Positions 1 to 8,286 of a stretch of 64,000 nucleotides of DNA are shown piece by piece (positions within the stretch are counted from its first letter, which is position 1; the number at the start of each line of letters is the position of its first letter). The stretch comes from Rhizobium sp. FY34. Its GTDB lineage: Bacteria > Pseudomonadota > Alphaproteobacteria > Rhizobiales > Rhizobiaceae. The position numbers and the translations under genes were made by a program. The stretch spans positions 427,308-491,307 of the forward strand of contig NZ_STFZ01000036.1 in NCBI RefSeq assembly GCF_005222845.1. Reading direction: 5' to 3'. The notes under the pieces were generated by a model. That model worked only from the letters and a program-made list of their open reading frames with translations. It made no database searches and was not told the DNA's origin.

Positions 1-706
1 CAAGCGCTGCATGAATGCTCTCGACAGTCGTTCCGTCCGACAGATCATCGAGGAACAGCGGCACCTGCACGATCATGCCCTGGGCAAAGCGGCCGACCGA
101 AGGCGCAAACAGCGGCGCGCGGTCGAGCAGGCCATGGATTGTCATTTCCGGCACATGCTTGTGCTTCAGCGTCAGGCCATAGAGGAAATTATTGGCCGCC
201 AGATGCTCCGGATGGCTCTTGTCTTCCATCTGCGCGATCAGCTGCTTGCCGCCACCCGTATAACCGGAAACGGCATTGACCGAGACCGGATAGCCATCGG
301 GCAGGATGCCGGATGCACGCAGCGGGCGGATGAGGCCGATGGCGCCGGTCGGATAGCAGCCGGGATTGGCGACATAGCGGGCGGCGCGGATCTTTTCGGC
401 CTGCGCTGCATCCATTTCGGCAAAGCCATAGGCCCAGTCTGGCGCAACGCGATAGGCCGTGGACGTATCGATGATCCGCACCCGGTTATTGCCAGACAGC
501 ATCGACACGGCCTCCTTCGACGCATCGTCCGGCAGGCAGAGGATGGCGATATCGGCGCTGTTCAACAGGTCTTCGCGCAGGGCAGGATTGCGGCGTTCCG
601 CTTCGGGTATGGACAGAAGCTCTACGTCGCGGCGGCTGGCCATGCGGGTGCGGATTTGCAGTCCCGTGGTGCCGTGTTCGCCATCGATGAAGATTTTCGC
701 GCTCAT
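1..706 (-). CDS. argC: N-acetyl-gamma-glutamyl-phosphate reductase, N-terminal part (cut by window edge)
   Basis: This is the third enzyme of arginine biosynthesis; it reduces N-acetylglutamyl phosphate to the semialdehyde with NADPH in the cytosol. The reading frame starts at the ATG complementary to 704-706 and stays open to the left edge, giving about 235 of the roughly 310 residues usual for the short (type 2) ArgC family. The N-terminus has the nucleotide-binding segment DGEHGTTGLQ at 8-17. The catalytic cysteine is C117 in NPGCYPTGA, followed by SGYTGGGK. The C-terminal part lies outside the window. speB follows upstream on the same strand, 72 bases away. Confidence 0.93.
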   Translation of the reverse strand, partial: MSAKIFIDGEHGTTGLQIRTRMASRRDVELLSIPEAERRNPALREDLLNSADIAILCLPDDASKEAVSMLSGNNRVRIIDTSTAYRVAPDWAYGFAEMDAAQAEKIRAARYVANPGCYPTGAIGLIRPLRASGILPDGYPVSVNAVSGYTGGGKQLIAQMEDKSHPEHLAANNFLYGLTLKHKHVPEMTIHGLLDRAPLFAPSVGRFAQGMIVQVPLFLDDLSDGTTVESIHAAL

Positions 707-778
707 ATCATTGTTCCGAAACGTCAGAGGGTTAGCCGGTGCAGCGGAATCATCTTATCCGCTTCATGATTCAGTTTG

Positions 779-1732
779 TTAACGGGCCGCAGCCATCCGC
801 TCGGCCTTGAGGCCCAGCATATACATTGCGATGGTCGCACCGGCAATGGCCGTGATATCGGCGTTGTCGTAAGCGGGGGCGACCTCCACCACGTCGGAGC
901 CGCGAATGTCGAGGCCTCCGAGCTTGCGCAGCACCGAGAGGATCTTGGCTGAGGAGGGGCCTCCCGCCACCGGCGTTCCGGTGCCCGGCGCAAAGGCCGG
1001 ATCGAGGCAGTCGATATCGAAGGTGAGATAGCAGGCCGCCGTCCCGACATGATCGAGGATCGCATCGGCAATCGCCTGCGCGCTCATGTCCTCGACCTCA
1101 TGCCCAAGCAGAATGCGGATGCCGAAATCCTCCGGCGCCTGCGTGCGTATGCCGATCTGGATCGAGCGGGATGCGTCGATGACGCCTTCGCGCACGGCAC
1201 GCGCCACAAAGGAGCCGTGGTCAATGCGCGCGCCGTCATCATCCCAGGTGTCCTGGTGGGCATCGAAATGCACAAGCGCCAGCGGCCCATGTCTGGCGGC
1301 ATGGGCTTTGAGAAGCGGCCAGGTGACGAAGTGATCGCCGCCAAGACCCAGAAGATAGGCGCCGGATGCAATGATCTCCAAGGCTACGCTTTCGATCCGC
1401 GCCGGCGTTTCCTGATGTCTGCCATAGTCGAGCAGCACGTCGCCATAATCGATCACCGCCATCCGTTCGAAAAGATCGCGGGCAAACGGATATTGCGGAT
1501 CATTGTCGAAGATCGCCGACGCCCGGCGGATCGCCTGCGGCCCGAAACGGGCGCCGGGCCGGTTGGAGGTGGCTGCATCGAAGGGAATGCCCAGCACCAC
1601 CGCATCCACGTCGGTCAGATCCTTGCCGTAGCGGCGGCGCATGAAGGACAGCGCTCCGGCATAGGTGGGGTCGCTGGCTGCGCTGCGCAGGGAGGGTGCC
1701 GTAAAGGCATGGTCGATGGATTTGGACGGCAT
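779..1732 (-). CDS. speB: agmatinase / arginase-family ureohydrolase
   Basis: This is a manganese ureohydrolase; the best fit is agmatine hydrolysis to putrescine and urea. Its 317 residues match the agmatinase length. Metal-binding motifs of the family are present: GGDH at 131-134, DAHQD at 157-161 and DIDCLDP at 239-245, with SNRPGARFGPQAIR near 56-70. The frame stays open upstream of 1732, but homologous sequence begins at MPSKSIDHAF, so the ATG at 1732 is chosen. Guanidinobutyrase or another guanidino substrate cannot be excluded from motifs alone. It lies directly upstream of argC on the same strand. Confidence 0.85.
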   Translation of the reverse strand: MPSKSIDHAFTAPSLRSAASDPTYAGALSFMRRRYGKDLTDVDAVVLGIPFDAATSNRPGARFGPQAIRRASAIFDNDPQYPFARDLFERMAVIDYGDVLLDYGRHQETPARIESVALEIIASGAYLLGLGGDHFVTWPLLKAHAARHGPLALVHFDAHQDTWDDDGARIDHGSFVARAVREGVIDASRSIQIGIRTQAPEDFGIRILLGHEVEDMSAQAIADAILDHVGTAACYLTFDIDCLDPAFAPGTGTPVAGGPSSAKILSVLRKLGGLDIRGSDVVEVAPAYDNADITAIAGATIAMYMLGLKAERMAAAR

Positions 1733-2092
1733 GGCCTGTTCTTCTGTCTTGTTACTGAAAGCGGAGGTTTCGGTGCCCGGAATGGGCTGAGAGTTGCATC
1801 CAGAGATCGCCTGCTCAAGTGTAAATGTCGCAGCCAAAGATAAACACGCAAAAGATGTGCCTTGCACACTGGTGTCGGGCTCGGCTTATGTGTTAGTTTT
1901 CTTTTATAAGAGTGTCTTGAAGTATATCTCTTACCCGTCGATCGAAACAATCCTGACTGCGTAGATGCAATCGGGGACGCGCGATACTGTCCACAGTCGT
2001 TCTCAGAGTCTTCGCATGCCCTCGGCTCCAAGGTCACGCCTTTGACCGGACTGCGGCCTGTATGAACAGCAACCATGAAGATGGAGTTGGAA
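1733..2092. other. divergent intergenic region speB / carbonic anhydrase
   Basis: These 360 bases separate the divergent speB and carbonic anhydrase starts and must hold both promoters. I see an AT-richer stretch around 1890-1935 but no convincing -35/-10 pair, riboswitch or repeat. Confidence 0.4.
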
Positions 2093-2806
2093 ATGTGTGT
2101 TGATTGCATGAAACTGAGCCGGCGCGGTCTGTTTTCGCTGGCCGCCGGCGCTGCATTGGCCGGTGGTCTTGCCACCATGTCCGGCCTTGGAAGCCCGGCT
2201 GCGGCCAAAACAGAGCTGACGCCGGATCAGGCTATTGAGAGGCTGAAGGCTGGCAACCGCAAGTTCGTCGAGGCTCCGCAACTGTGCGAGAGCAATCTTG
2301 CTGAAAACCGCGCCCTGACGGCCAAGGGCCAGTCGCCTTACGCAACGATTGTCGGTTGTGCCGATAGCCGCGTCAGCCCCGAGCTGATTTTCGGCGGCGT
2401 TGGTGCTGGCGAACTCTTCATCTGTCGCAATGCCGGCAATATTGCCGATGACGATGTGCTGGGCTCGATCGAATATGCCGTTGAGCATCTCGGTTGCCCG
2501 ACGATCATGGTGCTGGGTCATTCTCGTTGCGGCGCCGTCTCTGCCGCCTGCGACGTGGTGGGGAAGTCAGCAAGCTTTCCCGGCCATATCGGCACGATGC
2601 TGGAGCCTATCATTGTCTCCGCCCGTGCAATGGCTGGAATGCCGGGCGACTATGTCGATAATGTCGTGCGTGAAAATGCGCGCCACAGCGCCGGCGTCAT
2701 CCTCTCAAGCAGCCATATCGTCGCTGAAAAAGTGGCTAAGGGCGAAGTGAAGATCGTCTATGGTCGCTACGACCTGGAAAGCGGCGCCGTCGATTTCCTC
2801 GGCTGA
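2093..2806 (+). CDS. Tat-exported beta-class carbonic anhydrase
   Basis: This enzyme interconverts CO2 and bicarbonate using zinc. Its 237 residues carry the beta-class zinc ligands: C89 in GCADSRV (with the D91/R93 dyad), H143 and C146 in GHSRCGAV. The N-terminus has a twin-arginine signal (SRRGLF at 9-14, then an Ala/Gly-rich hydrophobic stretch ending near SPAAAKT), so a periplasmic location is inferred. Three in-frame ATGs occur (2075, 2081, 2093). The last has GGAG six bases upstream and is chosen. The gene ends just before a strong hairpin and faces a convergent gene. Confidence 0.9.
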   Translation: MCVDCMKLSRRGLFSLAAGAALAGGLATMSGLGSPAAAKTELTPDQAIERLKAGNRKFVEAPQLCESNLAENRALTAKGQSPYATIVGCADSRVSPELIFGGVGAGELFICRNAGNIADDDVLGSIEYAVEHLGCPTIMVLGHSRCGAVSAACDVVGKSASFPGHIGTMLEPIIVSARAMAGMPGDYVDNVVRENARHSAGVILSSSHIVAEKVAKGEVKIVYGRYDLESGAVDFLG

Positions 2807-2810
2807 CGCA

Positions 2811-2854
2811 CACGATAGGGACGAAGGCCGCAAAAGGCCTTCGTCCCTATCGTG
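2811..2854. terminator. perfect 19-bp inverted repeat, bidirectional terminator
   Basis: Arms 2811-2829 and 2836-2854 are perfect complements around the loop GCAAAA. The right arm contains the TAG stop (2847-2849) of the convergent monooxygenase gene, so one hairpin serves both genes. There is no long U-run on either side. Confidence 0.75.
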
Positions 2855-3179
2855 CAAATCCATAGGCTCGCTCGACGCGCGCCACACGAACCTGAAACGC
2901 CTCATACCAGCGTTCGCGTCCGATCCTCTGTGCTGCGGCATGCGCCACGATGGCCTTCCAGGCCACAATGCTGTCTTCATCTCGCCAGTAGGAATTGGTG
3001 ATGCCGAAGCCATCGGTGCCGCGCGCACTCTCCACGCCGAGAAAACCGGGCTGTTCGGCGGCAAGCTGCACCATGGAATCAGCCATCGCGCCATAGCCGT
3101 GATCACCTTCGGTGCGACAGGATGAAAAGGTAACGACGTAATAGGGCGGATCAGGCAGATCTGCGAAGGCGGAATTCAT
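2847..3179 (-). CDS. antibiotic biosynthesis monooxygenase (ABM)-fold protein
   Basis: This is a small cytosolic protein of 110 residues with the dimeric ferredoxin-like ABM pattern: a first strand PPYYVVTFSS, then the segment QPGFLGVESAR, GFGITNSYW, and WKAIVAHAAAQ before a C-terminal ERAYGF. Members act as small cofactor-free oxygenases or heme-related proteins; the substrate here is unknown. ATG at 3179 is chosen. A GTG directly upstream at 3182 is also well spaced from the GAGGGG ribosome site. It is convergent with the carbonic anhydrase and shares its terminator. Confidence 0.75.
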   Translation of the reverse strand: MNSAFADLPDPPYYVVTFSSCRTEGDHGYGAMADSMVQLAAEQPGFLGVESARGTDGFGITNSYWRDEDSIVAWKAIVAHAAAQRIGRERWYEAFQVRVARVERAYGFAR

Positions 3180-3321
3180 CACGGTTGTCCCCTCGGTCCT
3201 TCGGATGGAATATCAGCCCTTATGAGACGAGCGGCGTGGCATGACAAATCGCGTTTTTTGATGCCAGGATCAAAAAAAGAAAAGCGGAACGCAGGGAATA
3301 AATCAAGCGGCCGCAGAAACG

Positions 3322-3347
3322 AAAAAGGCGGAGCCGAAGCCCCGCCT
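3322..3347 (-). terminator. rpsI terminator
   Basis: On the minus strand, arms AGGCGG and CCGCCT (plus-strand 3326-3331 and 3342-3347, with a short inner stem) are followed by a run of U residues (AAAAA at 3322-3326 on the plus strand). It lies 30 bases after the rpsI stop. Confidence 0.8.
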
Positions 3348-3376
3348 GATCCTTGTCATATCCGATAGTCCAGCGA

Positions 3377-3844
3377 TTAACGCTTGGAGAACTGGAACGA
3401 ACGACGGGCTTTCGCCTTGCCGTACTTCTTACGTTCAACAACGCGGCTGTCGCGGGTCAGGAAGCCACCCTTCTTCAGAACAGAGCGCAGGCCCGGTTCG
3501 AAGTAGGTGAGTGCCTTGGAAATGCCGTGACGAACAGCACCGGCCTGGCCGGACAGACCGCCGCCAGCAACCGTTGCGATCACGTCGAACTGACCCGTGC
3601 GGGCAGCGGCAACAACCGGCTGCTGCAGGATCATCTGCAGCACAGGACGGGCGAAGTATGCCGAGAAGTCCTTGCCGTTGACGATGATCTTGCCGGAACC
3701 AGCCTTGACCCAAACGCGGGCAACGGCGTTCTTACGCTTGCCGGTCGCATAGGAGCGGCCCAGTGCATCGACCTTGCGGACGTGAACCGGAGCCTGGGTT
3801 TCGGTCGCCGAAGCGAGATCCTTCAGGGAGGAGAGATCGGCCAT
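3377..3844 (-). CDS. rpsI: 30S ribosomal protein S9
   Basis: Structural protein of the small ribosomal subunit, whose C-terminal tail reaches the P-site tRNA. The 155-residue product has the S9 core (YATGKRKNAVARVWVKAGSG, GGGLSGQAGAVRHGISKAL) and ends in the typical basic tail KKYGKAKARRSFQFSKR. The N-terminal extension of about 30 residues is usual in alphaproteobacteria. It starts two bases after the rplM stop, forming a two-gene operon, and is followed by a terminator. Confidence 0.98.
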   Translation of the reverse strand: MADLSSLKDLASATETQAPVHVRKVDALGRSYATGKRKNAVARVWVKAGSGKIIVNGKDFSAYFARPVLQMILQQPVVAAARTGQFDVIATVAGGGLSGQAGAVRHGISKALTYFEPGLRSVLKKGGFLTRDSRVVERKKYGKAKARRSFQFSKR

Positions 3845-3846
3845 GA

Positions 3847-4311
3847 TCAGGCGCTCCTTACGTTCTTGCTGTTCAGCGATGCAACGTCGAGGGCGACGGG
3901 CTGCTGTGCTTCATGGGGATGGTTCGAGCCGGCGTATACGCGCAGGTTCTTCATCTGGCGACGGCCGAGCGGGCCACGCGGAATCATGCGCTCAACGGCC
4001 TTCTCGACGACGCGCTCCGGAAAGCGGCCTTCCATGATGGCGCGTGCGGTACGCTCCTTGATGCCACCCGGATAACCGGTGTGCCAGTAGTACTTCTTGT
4101 CGGTGTACTTGTTGCCGGTGAAAACAACCTTGTCGGCATTGATGACGATGACATTGTCGCCGTCGTCAACGTGGGGCGTGTAGGTTGCCTTGTGCTTGCC
4201 GCGCAGACGCGTGGCAATAACAGTGGCGAGACGACCAACGACGAGACCTTCGGCGTCAATCACGATCCACTTCTTCTCCACCTCGGCGGGCTTCTGTACG
4301 AAGGTAGACAT
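3847..4311 (-). CDS. rplM: 50S ribosomal protein L13
   Basis: Early-assembly protein of the large ribosomal subunit. The product is 154 residues with family signatures KKWIVIDAEGLVVGRLAT, VINADKVVFTGNK, YWHTGYPGG and GMIPRGPLG-like VERMIPRGPLGRRQ. The frame remains open to 4410, but MSTFVQKPAEVEKKW at 4311 matches known L13 starts. It is the first gene of the rplM-rpsI operon and has a near-consensus promoter upstream at 4440-4468. Confidence 0.98.
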   Translation of the reverse strand: MSTFVQKPAEVEKKWIVIDAEGLVVGRLATVIATRLRGKHKATYTPHVDDGDNVIVINADKVVFTGNKYTDKKYYWHTGYPGGIKERTARAIMEGRFPERVVEKAVERMIPRGPLGRRQMKNLRVYAGSNHPHEAQQPVALDVASLNSKNVRSA

Positions 4312-4439
4312 AATGTGCTCTCTTCTTGATAAATCCCGAGCGAGGCGAACCCCAACCGCGGGCGTTTTTTGTTGCTTGATAGTAGCCTTGACGGCCTTTT
4401 CGGTGCGCACCCTTTTTCAAAGCTGTGCAGCCTGCCGGG

Positions 4440-4468
4440 CTTATACGGATGGGCTGATGTGCCGTCAA
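4440..4468 (-). promoter_or_regulatory. sigma70-type promoter of rplM-rpsI
   Basis: Reading the minus strand, TTGACG (plus 4463-4468) is followed after 17 bases by TATAAG (plus 4440-4445), about 129 bases before the rplM start. This is the best-looking vegetative promoter in this part of the window. Confidence 0.7.
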
Positions 4469-4603
4469 GACGGGCAGATTTGAGGGGTTCAGAAATAACC
4501 TATTGAAATCATGATCTTAGTTGTGTGGTTTTTCGATACCACATAAATTTCTGCCGAAATCCCGATGGCCGCGCCTGCGAAACCAGCGGTTTTTGCATCG
4601 GTC

Positions 4604-4972
4604 CTAGCGCATACCGAAACAACCTTCTTCCAGGAAGCTGTCGCAATCGGCAGGATCTGGCCGTTTCTCGCAATGCTGCACGGGGCATTTGCCCATGTCC
4701 CTGGTCGGGACGGTGGAGGATTTGGCATATTCACCGGAAAAGCATAGCCGGTCGGAGACGACATAGCGGTCATAGAGCGTCACGCCCGTGCGGCCTGGGT
4801 AGCGCAGGATGGCGGCGCCTTCCCGTGCGATGACCCCTTGGACCTCGGCGCAGGTCATGGCTGGGGAAGTGTAGCGGGAAATGTTTTGCGCCTGCGCCGG
4901 CGCGCCAACGAAAGGCGCCAGGCCAAGGGCCGCGCAAAGGACTGGGCCGAGGGTTCGAGGAAAACCAAGCAT
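4604..4972 (-). CDS. small secreted cysteine-containing protein, unknown function
   Basis: Product of 122 residues. It begins with a clear Sec signal peptide (MLGFPRTLGPVLCAALGLAP...APAQAQ), so export is inferred. The mature part has about six cysteines (MTCAEVQ, DRLCFSG, MGKCPVQHCEK, ADCDSFLEEGCFG), which suggests disulfides in the periplasm. The start at 4972 is preferred over the open 5014 because it gives a proper signal peptide and has AAGGA upstream. I do not recognise a named family. It is transcribed divergently from the CoA-binding gene. Confidence 0.7.
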   Translation of the reverse strand: MLGFPRTLGPVLCAALGLAPFVGAPAQAQNISRYTSPAMTCAEVQGVIAREGAAILRYPGRTGVTLYDRYVVSDRLCFSGEYAKSSTVPTRDMGKCPVQHCEKRPDPADCDSFLEEGCFGMR

Positions 4973-5054
4973 CTTAACTGTTCCTTTAAAGGACCTAAAA
5001 CTCAAAGAGTGCAAACTATGTTATGGCCAAGTGCCAATCCGGGAGGAAGTAGCG

Positions 5055-5489
5055 ATGAATCACGATCGATACGACGACGGTTATATTGCGAGTGTCCTGA
5101 AAACAGTCAAAACGGTAGCACTTCTCGGTGCGTCCCCCAAGCCGGTGCGCCCAAGCCATGGCGTGATGGGGTTCCTTCTGTCCAAGGGCTATCATGTCAT
5201 CCCGGTCAATCCGGGGCAGGCTGGCAAGACCATTCTCGGTCAGACCGTCTATGGCCGGCTGTCCGATATCAGTGAGCCGATCGACATGGTGGATGTGTTC
5301 CGTGCCTCGGAGCATATGCAAGAGGTGATGGAGGAGGTTCTGGCGCTGGGTATCCCGCCCAAGGTGATCTGGACCCAGCTTGGTGTGCGCGACGATGCCG
5401 CCGCAGCAAAAGCCGAGGCGGCAGGCATTCAGGTCGTGCAGGATCGCTGTCCCGTCATCGAGTATCCGCGGCTTCTCGGCCACCATTGA
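5055..5489 (+). CDS. CoA-binding (YccU-type) domain protein
   Basis: Product of 144 residues formed by a single Rossmann-like CoA-binding domain: VALLGASPKPVRPSHGVMGFLLSKGY with the nucleotide loop near residues 20-35, then VIPVNPGQAGKTILGQTVYGRLSDI, and a cysteine in the C-terminal DRCPVIEYPRLLG. Such stand-alone proteins resemble the N-terminal part of succinyl-CoA synthetase alpha; their physiological role is not settled. The ATG at 5055 follows GGGAGGAAG closely and is chosen although the frame is open further upstream. Confidence 0.85.
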   Translation: MNHDRYDDGYIASVLKTVKTVALLGASPKPVRPSHGVMGFLLSKGYHVIPVNPGQAGKTILGQTVYGRLSDISEPIDMVDVFRASEHMQEVMEEVLALGIPPKVIWTQLGVRDDAAAAKAEAAGIQVVQDRCPVIEYPRLLGHH

Positions 5490-5512
5490 GGTCTGCCGGC
5501 AGCGTCACGCCA

Positions 5513-5947
5513 TCAGTCACGCAGCTGCGGCGGCTCTGAGCGCATGGCTGTGAGGACCGGGGCATTGCCACAGTAATCGGCAAAATTCACCGGCGCCGTG
5601 CCCTGGTCCAGGTCATGGTGGCAGCGCCCCTTGTCCTGACAGGTGGCGCAGGTCACCTGCATGTCGCGGAACAGGTCCGGCCGGTGTGCCTGGAGGTCCG
5701 CCGGATCGATCCGCAGCGCCTTCAGCATCTCGATCATCTCGTCGGCGCCATGGCGTCCGGCCCGCACCACCTCGATCAGGGTCTCGACGCTGACGCTGCA
5801 ATCCTGTGCCAGCTGGCGGCGGCTTTCCGGGTCGAGATTGGCCAGCACCCTTTCGTCCTCATTGCGCATGCGCAGATCGGAATACCAATCGACGAGCTGC
5901 TTTCCGACGCGTTGTGCAAGATGGGATTTGGCATCGTTCATGGTCAT
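5513..5947 (-). CDS. DUF6455-type protein
   Basis: Product of 144 residues, soluble, with an N-terminal helical part and a C-terminal cysteine cluster (VTCATCQDKGRCHHDLDQG and NFADYCGN) that could bind a metal or an Fe-S cluster. I relate it to the DUF6455 family of alphaproteobacteria; no biochemical role is known to me. ATG at 5947 has GGAG seven bases upstream. The frame is open to 6037 without support for a longer start. It is convergent with the CoA-binding gene (23-base gap) and divergent from metY. Confidence 0.7.
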   Translation of the reverse strand: MTMNDAKSHLAQRVGKQLVDWYSDLRMRNEDERVLANLDPESRRQLAQDCSVSVETLIEVVRAGRHGADEMIEMLKALRIDPADLQAHRPDLFRDMQVTCATCQDKGRCHHDLDQGTAPVNFADYCGNAPVLTAMRSEPPQLRD

Positions 5948-6186
5948 GGATCTGCTCCGAGGCGTGTGGGACGAGACAAGCATGCCAGAGGCGGACGCTG
6001 GCACCTTGATCCTGGTCAAATGACCGAAGTCAGACATTCCCCAATCATCTCGGACAGGGGCAAGATTTTCCCCGGTCGCGCCAGCTTCGGCCTCATCACC
6101 TGCTGTGCGCCGTCACAATCGCTCTCTATAGTCGCCTCCAAGCTGACAGGTTCAGCCGCGACCAAAAACGACAGGGAGGATATGTC

Positions 6187-7470
6187 ATGAGCAACCACAA
6201 CCCCGGATTTTCGACGCTTGCCATCCATGCCGGCGCCGCACCCGATCCGACGACGGGCGCGCGCACCACGCCGATCTACCAGACGACATCCTTCGTCTTC
6301 GAAAATGCCGATCATGCCGCCGCACTGTTTGGCCTGCAGCAGTTCGGCAATATCTATACCCGCATCATGAATCCCACCCAGGCCGTGCTGGAAGAGCGCG
6401 TGGCGGCGCTGGAAGGCGGCACCGCCGCCCTCGCGGTTGCCTCGGGCCATGCCGCGCAGATGCTGGTCTTCCACACGATCATGAAACCGGGCGCCAATTT
6501 CGTCGCAGCCCGCAGGCTCTATGGCGGCTCGATCAACCAGTTCGGCCATGCGTTCAAGAATTTCGGCTGGGAGGTGCGCTGGGCCGATCCGGCAGATCCG
6601 GCAAGCTTTGCCGCTGCCGTGGACGAAAACACCCAGGCCTTCTTCATCGAGAGCCTTGCCAATCCCGGCGGTACCTTCGTTGATATCGCCGCCATTGCCG
6701 AGGTGGCGCATGGCCACGGCCTGCCGCTCATCGTTGATAACACCATGGCTAGCCCCTATCTGGTGCGGCCGCTGGAGCATGGTGCCGATATCGTCATCCA
6801 TTCCCTGACGAAATTCCTCGGCGGTCATGGCAATTCCATGGGCGGCATTCTGGTGGATGGCGGCACGTTCGACTGGTCGGCCTCGGGCCGCTATCCGATG
6901 CTGTCGGAACCGCGCCCGGAATATGCCGGCCTCGTGCTGCATCAGACCTTTGGCAATTTCGCCTTCGCCATCGCCTGCCGGGTGCTGGGCCTTCGTGATC
7001 TGGGGCCGGCCATTTCGCCCTTCAACGCTTTCATGATCTTGACCGGCATCGAAACCCTGCCGCTTCGCATGCAGCGTCATTGCGACAATGCCGCCACCGT
7101 TGCTGCCTGGCTCAAGGGGCATGACAAGGTCGCCTGGGTCAATTATGCGGGGCTTTCGGATGATCCGAACCATGCTCTGCAACAGCAATATTCGCCCAAG
7201 GGCGCCGGTGCCGTCTTCACCTTCGGCCTGAAGGGCGGTTATGAGGCGGGCAAGAACTTTGTCGAAGGGCTGACGCTGTTTTCGCATCTCGCCAATATCG
7301 GCGATACCCGCTCGCTCGTCATCCATCCGGCCTCGACCACCCATCGCCAGCTGACGCCAGAGCAGCTGGTGGCAGCCGGTGCCGGCCCGGATGTGGTGCG
7401 CCTCTCCGTCGGCATCGAGGATGTGGCAGACATTATCGCCGATCTGCAACAGTCGCTCGCCAAGATCTGA
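6187..7470 (+). CDS. metY: O-acetylhomoserine (thiol)-lyase
   Basis: PLP enzyme that makes homocysteine from O-acetylhomoserine and sulfide in the direct sulfhydrylation route to methionine. The 427 residues match the family. The PLP lysine lies in HSLTKFLGGHGN, preceded by VDNTMASPYL; the N-terminus STLAIHAGAAPDPTTGARTTPIYQTTSF is diagnostic of the Cys/Met PLP family. A GGGAGG ribosome site precedes the ATG. No SAM-II-like riboswitch was recognised in the 239 bases upstream. The cupin gene follows after 11 bases and is probably cotranscribed. Confidence 0.92.
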   Translation: MSNHNPGFSTLAIHAGAAPDPTTGARTTPIYQTTSFVFENADHAAALFGLQQFGNIYTRIMNPTQAVLEERVAALEGGTAALAVASGHAAQMLVFHTIMKPGANFVAARRLYGGSINQFGHAFKNFGWEVRWADPADPASFAAAVDENTQAFFIESLANPGGTFVDIAAIAEVAHGHGLPLIVDNTMASPYLVRPLEHGADIVIHSLTKFLGGHGNSMGGILVDGGTFDWSASGRYPMLSEPRPEYAGLVLHQTFGNFAFAIACRVLGLRDLGPAISPFNAFMILTGIETLPLRMQRHCDNAATVAAWLKGHDKVAWVNYAGLSDDPNHALQQQYSPKGAGAVFTFGLKGGYEAGKNFVEGLTLFSHLANIGDTRSLVIHPASTTHRQLTPEQLVAAGAGPDVVRLSVGIEDVADIIADLQQSLAKI

Positions 7471-7481
7471 AGGACTGCGCC

Positions 7482-7826
7482 ATGAGCCATGCCATCGCCT
7501 TTGACCTTTCCAGCATCGAGCCGGAGGAGGGCGCTCCGGCGCCCGACCGGCTGATCTCGGGAGATCCGACCTTCCGCACCTGGAATGTGGAGGAGGCCGA
7601 TGGTGGGCTCTATGCCGGCGTCTGGGAATCGACGCCCGGCAAATGGCGGATATCCTATGACGAATGGGAATATTTCCACATTCTCGAGGGCTATTCGATC
7701 GTCACAGAGGATGGTGGCGAGCCGATCCACCTCAGAGCCGGAGACCGCCATATTCTCAGGCCCGGCTTCAAGGGAAGCTGGGAAGTGGTTGAAACGACAA
7801 GGAAGGACTACGTGATCCGGCTGTAA
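7482..7826 (+). CDS. cupin domain protein
   Basis: Product of 114 residues, a single small beta-barrel of the Cupin_3 type: GVWESTPGKWRISYDEWEYFHILEGYSIVTEDGGEPIHLRAGD with the metal-site region near residues 60-70 and the second motif ILRPGFKGSWEVVET. Members of this group often act as sugar or amino-acid cupins of unknown substrate. It follows metY closely, hinting at a shared transcript. The last five codons form part of a 50-bp sequence that recurs at 9062-9111. Confidence 0.8.
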   Translation: MSHAIAFDLSSIEPEEGAPAPDRLISGDPTFRTWNVEEADGGLYAGVWESTPGKWRISYDEWEYFHILEGYSIVTEDGGEPIHLRAGDRHILRPGFKGSWEVVETTRKDYVIRL

Positions 7827-7860
7827 GGGCCGGGTTTCGTCAGGTGCGGGCCAGTACGCT
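7811..7860. repeat. 50-bp direct repeat, copy 1 (cupin 3' end + vapC 3' remnant)
   Basis: This stretch matches 9062-9111 at 45 of 50 positions. It holds the end of the cupin gene (VIRL stop) and, read on the minus strand, the last codons of a vapC-like gene (VLART stop), although no vapC gene continues from it. Confidence 0.85.
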
Positions 7861-7879
7861 GCTGGGGCAGTGTCTGGGC

Positions 7880-8194
7880 TCAGGGCGTGTGAAAGCTCAA
7901 TATTCGCTCCAACAGTCCAGGAAAGCGGGCCTCGATATCGTCTTTGCGGATCGTGTTGATATTCTCGACGCCCTGTTTTTGAGTATTCACAAGGCCGGAC
8001 TCGCGCAGGATACGCAGATGATTGGAGAGCGTTGAGCGCGGCATATCGGGGCAGGGCGCTACGGCTCCGCAATTTTGCCCGCATCCAGCCAGCCAGAGTC
8101 TTTGAACGATCGCTATACGCAGCGGATCGCCCAGCGCGGCCAAAATGGTAACCAGAGATATGTCTTCGCGGGCGGGATGAAAAAATTGTGCCAT
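7880..8194 (-). CDS. ArsR-family winged-helix transcriptional repressor
   Basis: Product of 104 residues with the ArsR fold: ILAALGDPLRIAIVQRLW (helices 1-2), then the recognition helix region MPRSTLSNHLRILRESGLVNTQKQG and a wing. A CGQNC plus C in GAVAPCPD lies before the recognition helix, so metal or redox sensing is possible but not shown. ATG at 8194 is chosen; a TTG at 8230 would extend it by 12 residues. It is divergent from the SDR gene across a palindromic operator, so it probably represses both. Confidence 0.85.
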   Translation of the reverse strand: MAQFFHPAREDISLVTILAALGDPLRIAIVQRLWLAGCGQNCGAVAPCPDMPRSTLSNHLRILRESGLVNTQKQGVENINTIRKDDIEARFPGLLERILSFHTP

Positions 8195-8243
8195 GAGGAA
8201 GGCTCTAGCACGGCAATTGACAGGTTTCAATATTTCGATAAAA

Positions 8244-8275
8244 CCGAAATACGGAATTACGGTAATTCCGAAATA
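8244..8275. promoter_or_regulatory. palindromic operator with flanking direct repeats, arsR/SDR divergent promoter
   Basis: A palindrome at 8252-8270 (CGGAATTAC-G-GTAATTCCG, perfect apart from its centre base) lies between the divergent arsR and SDR starts. CCGAAATA occurs on both sides (8244-8251 and 8268-8275), 24 bases apart. The position and symmetry fit the binding site of the adjacent ArsR-type dimer. Confidence 0.65.
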
Positions 8276-8286
8276 TGGAGACTTCG

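Noticed and set aside
11..769. Long plus-strand frame opposite argC
   Set aside because: It is the shadow of argC on the other strand; its translation has no recognisable motif while the minus frame is a clear ArgC.
6040..6186. Possible SAM riboswitch upstream of metY
   Set aside because: The conserved blocks of SAM-II or other SAM riboswitches are not present.
6016..7449. 477-residue minus-strand frame opposite metY
   Set aside because: Antisense shadow of a high-GC gene; no domain visible and it covers the whole metY sequence.
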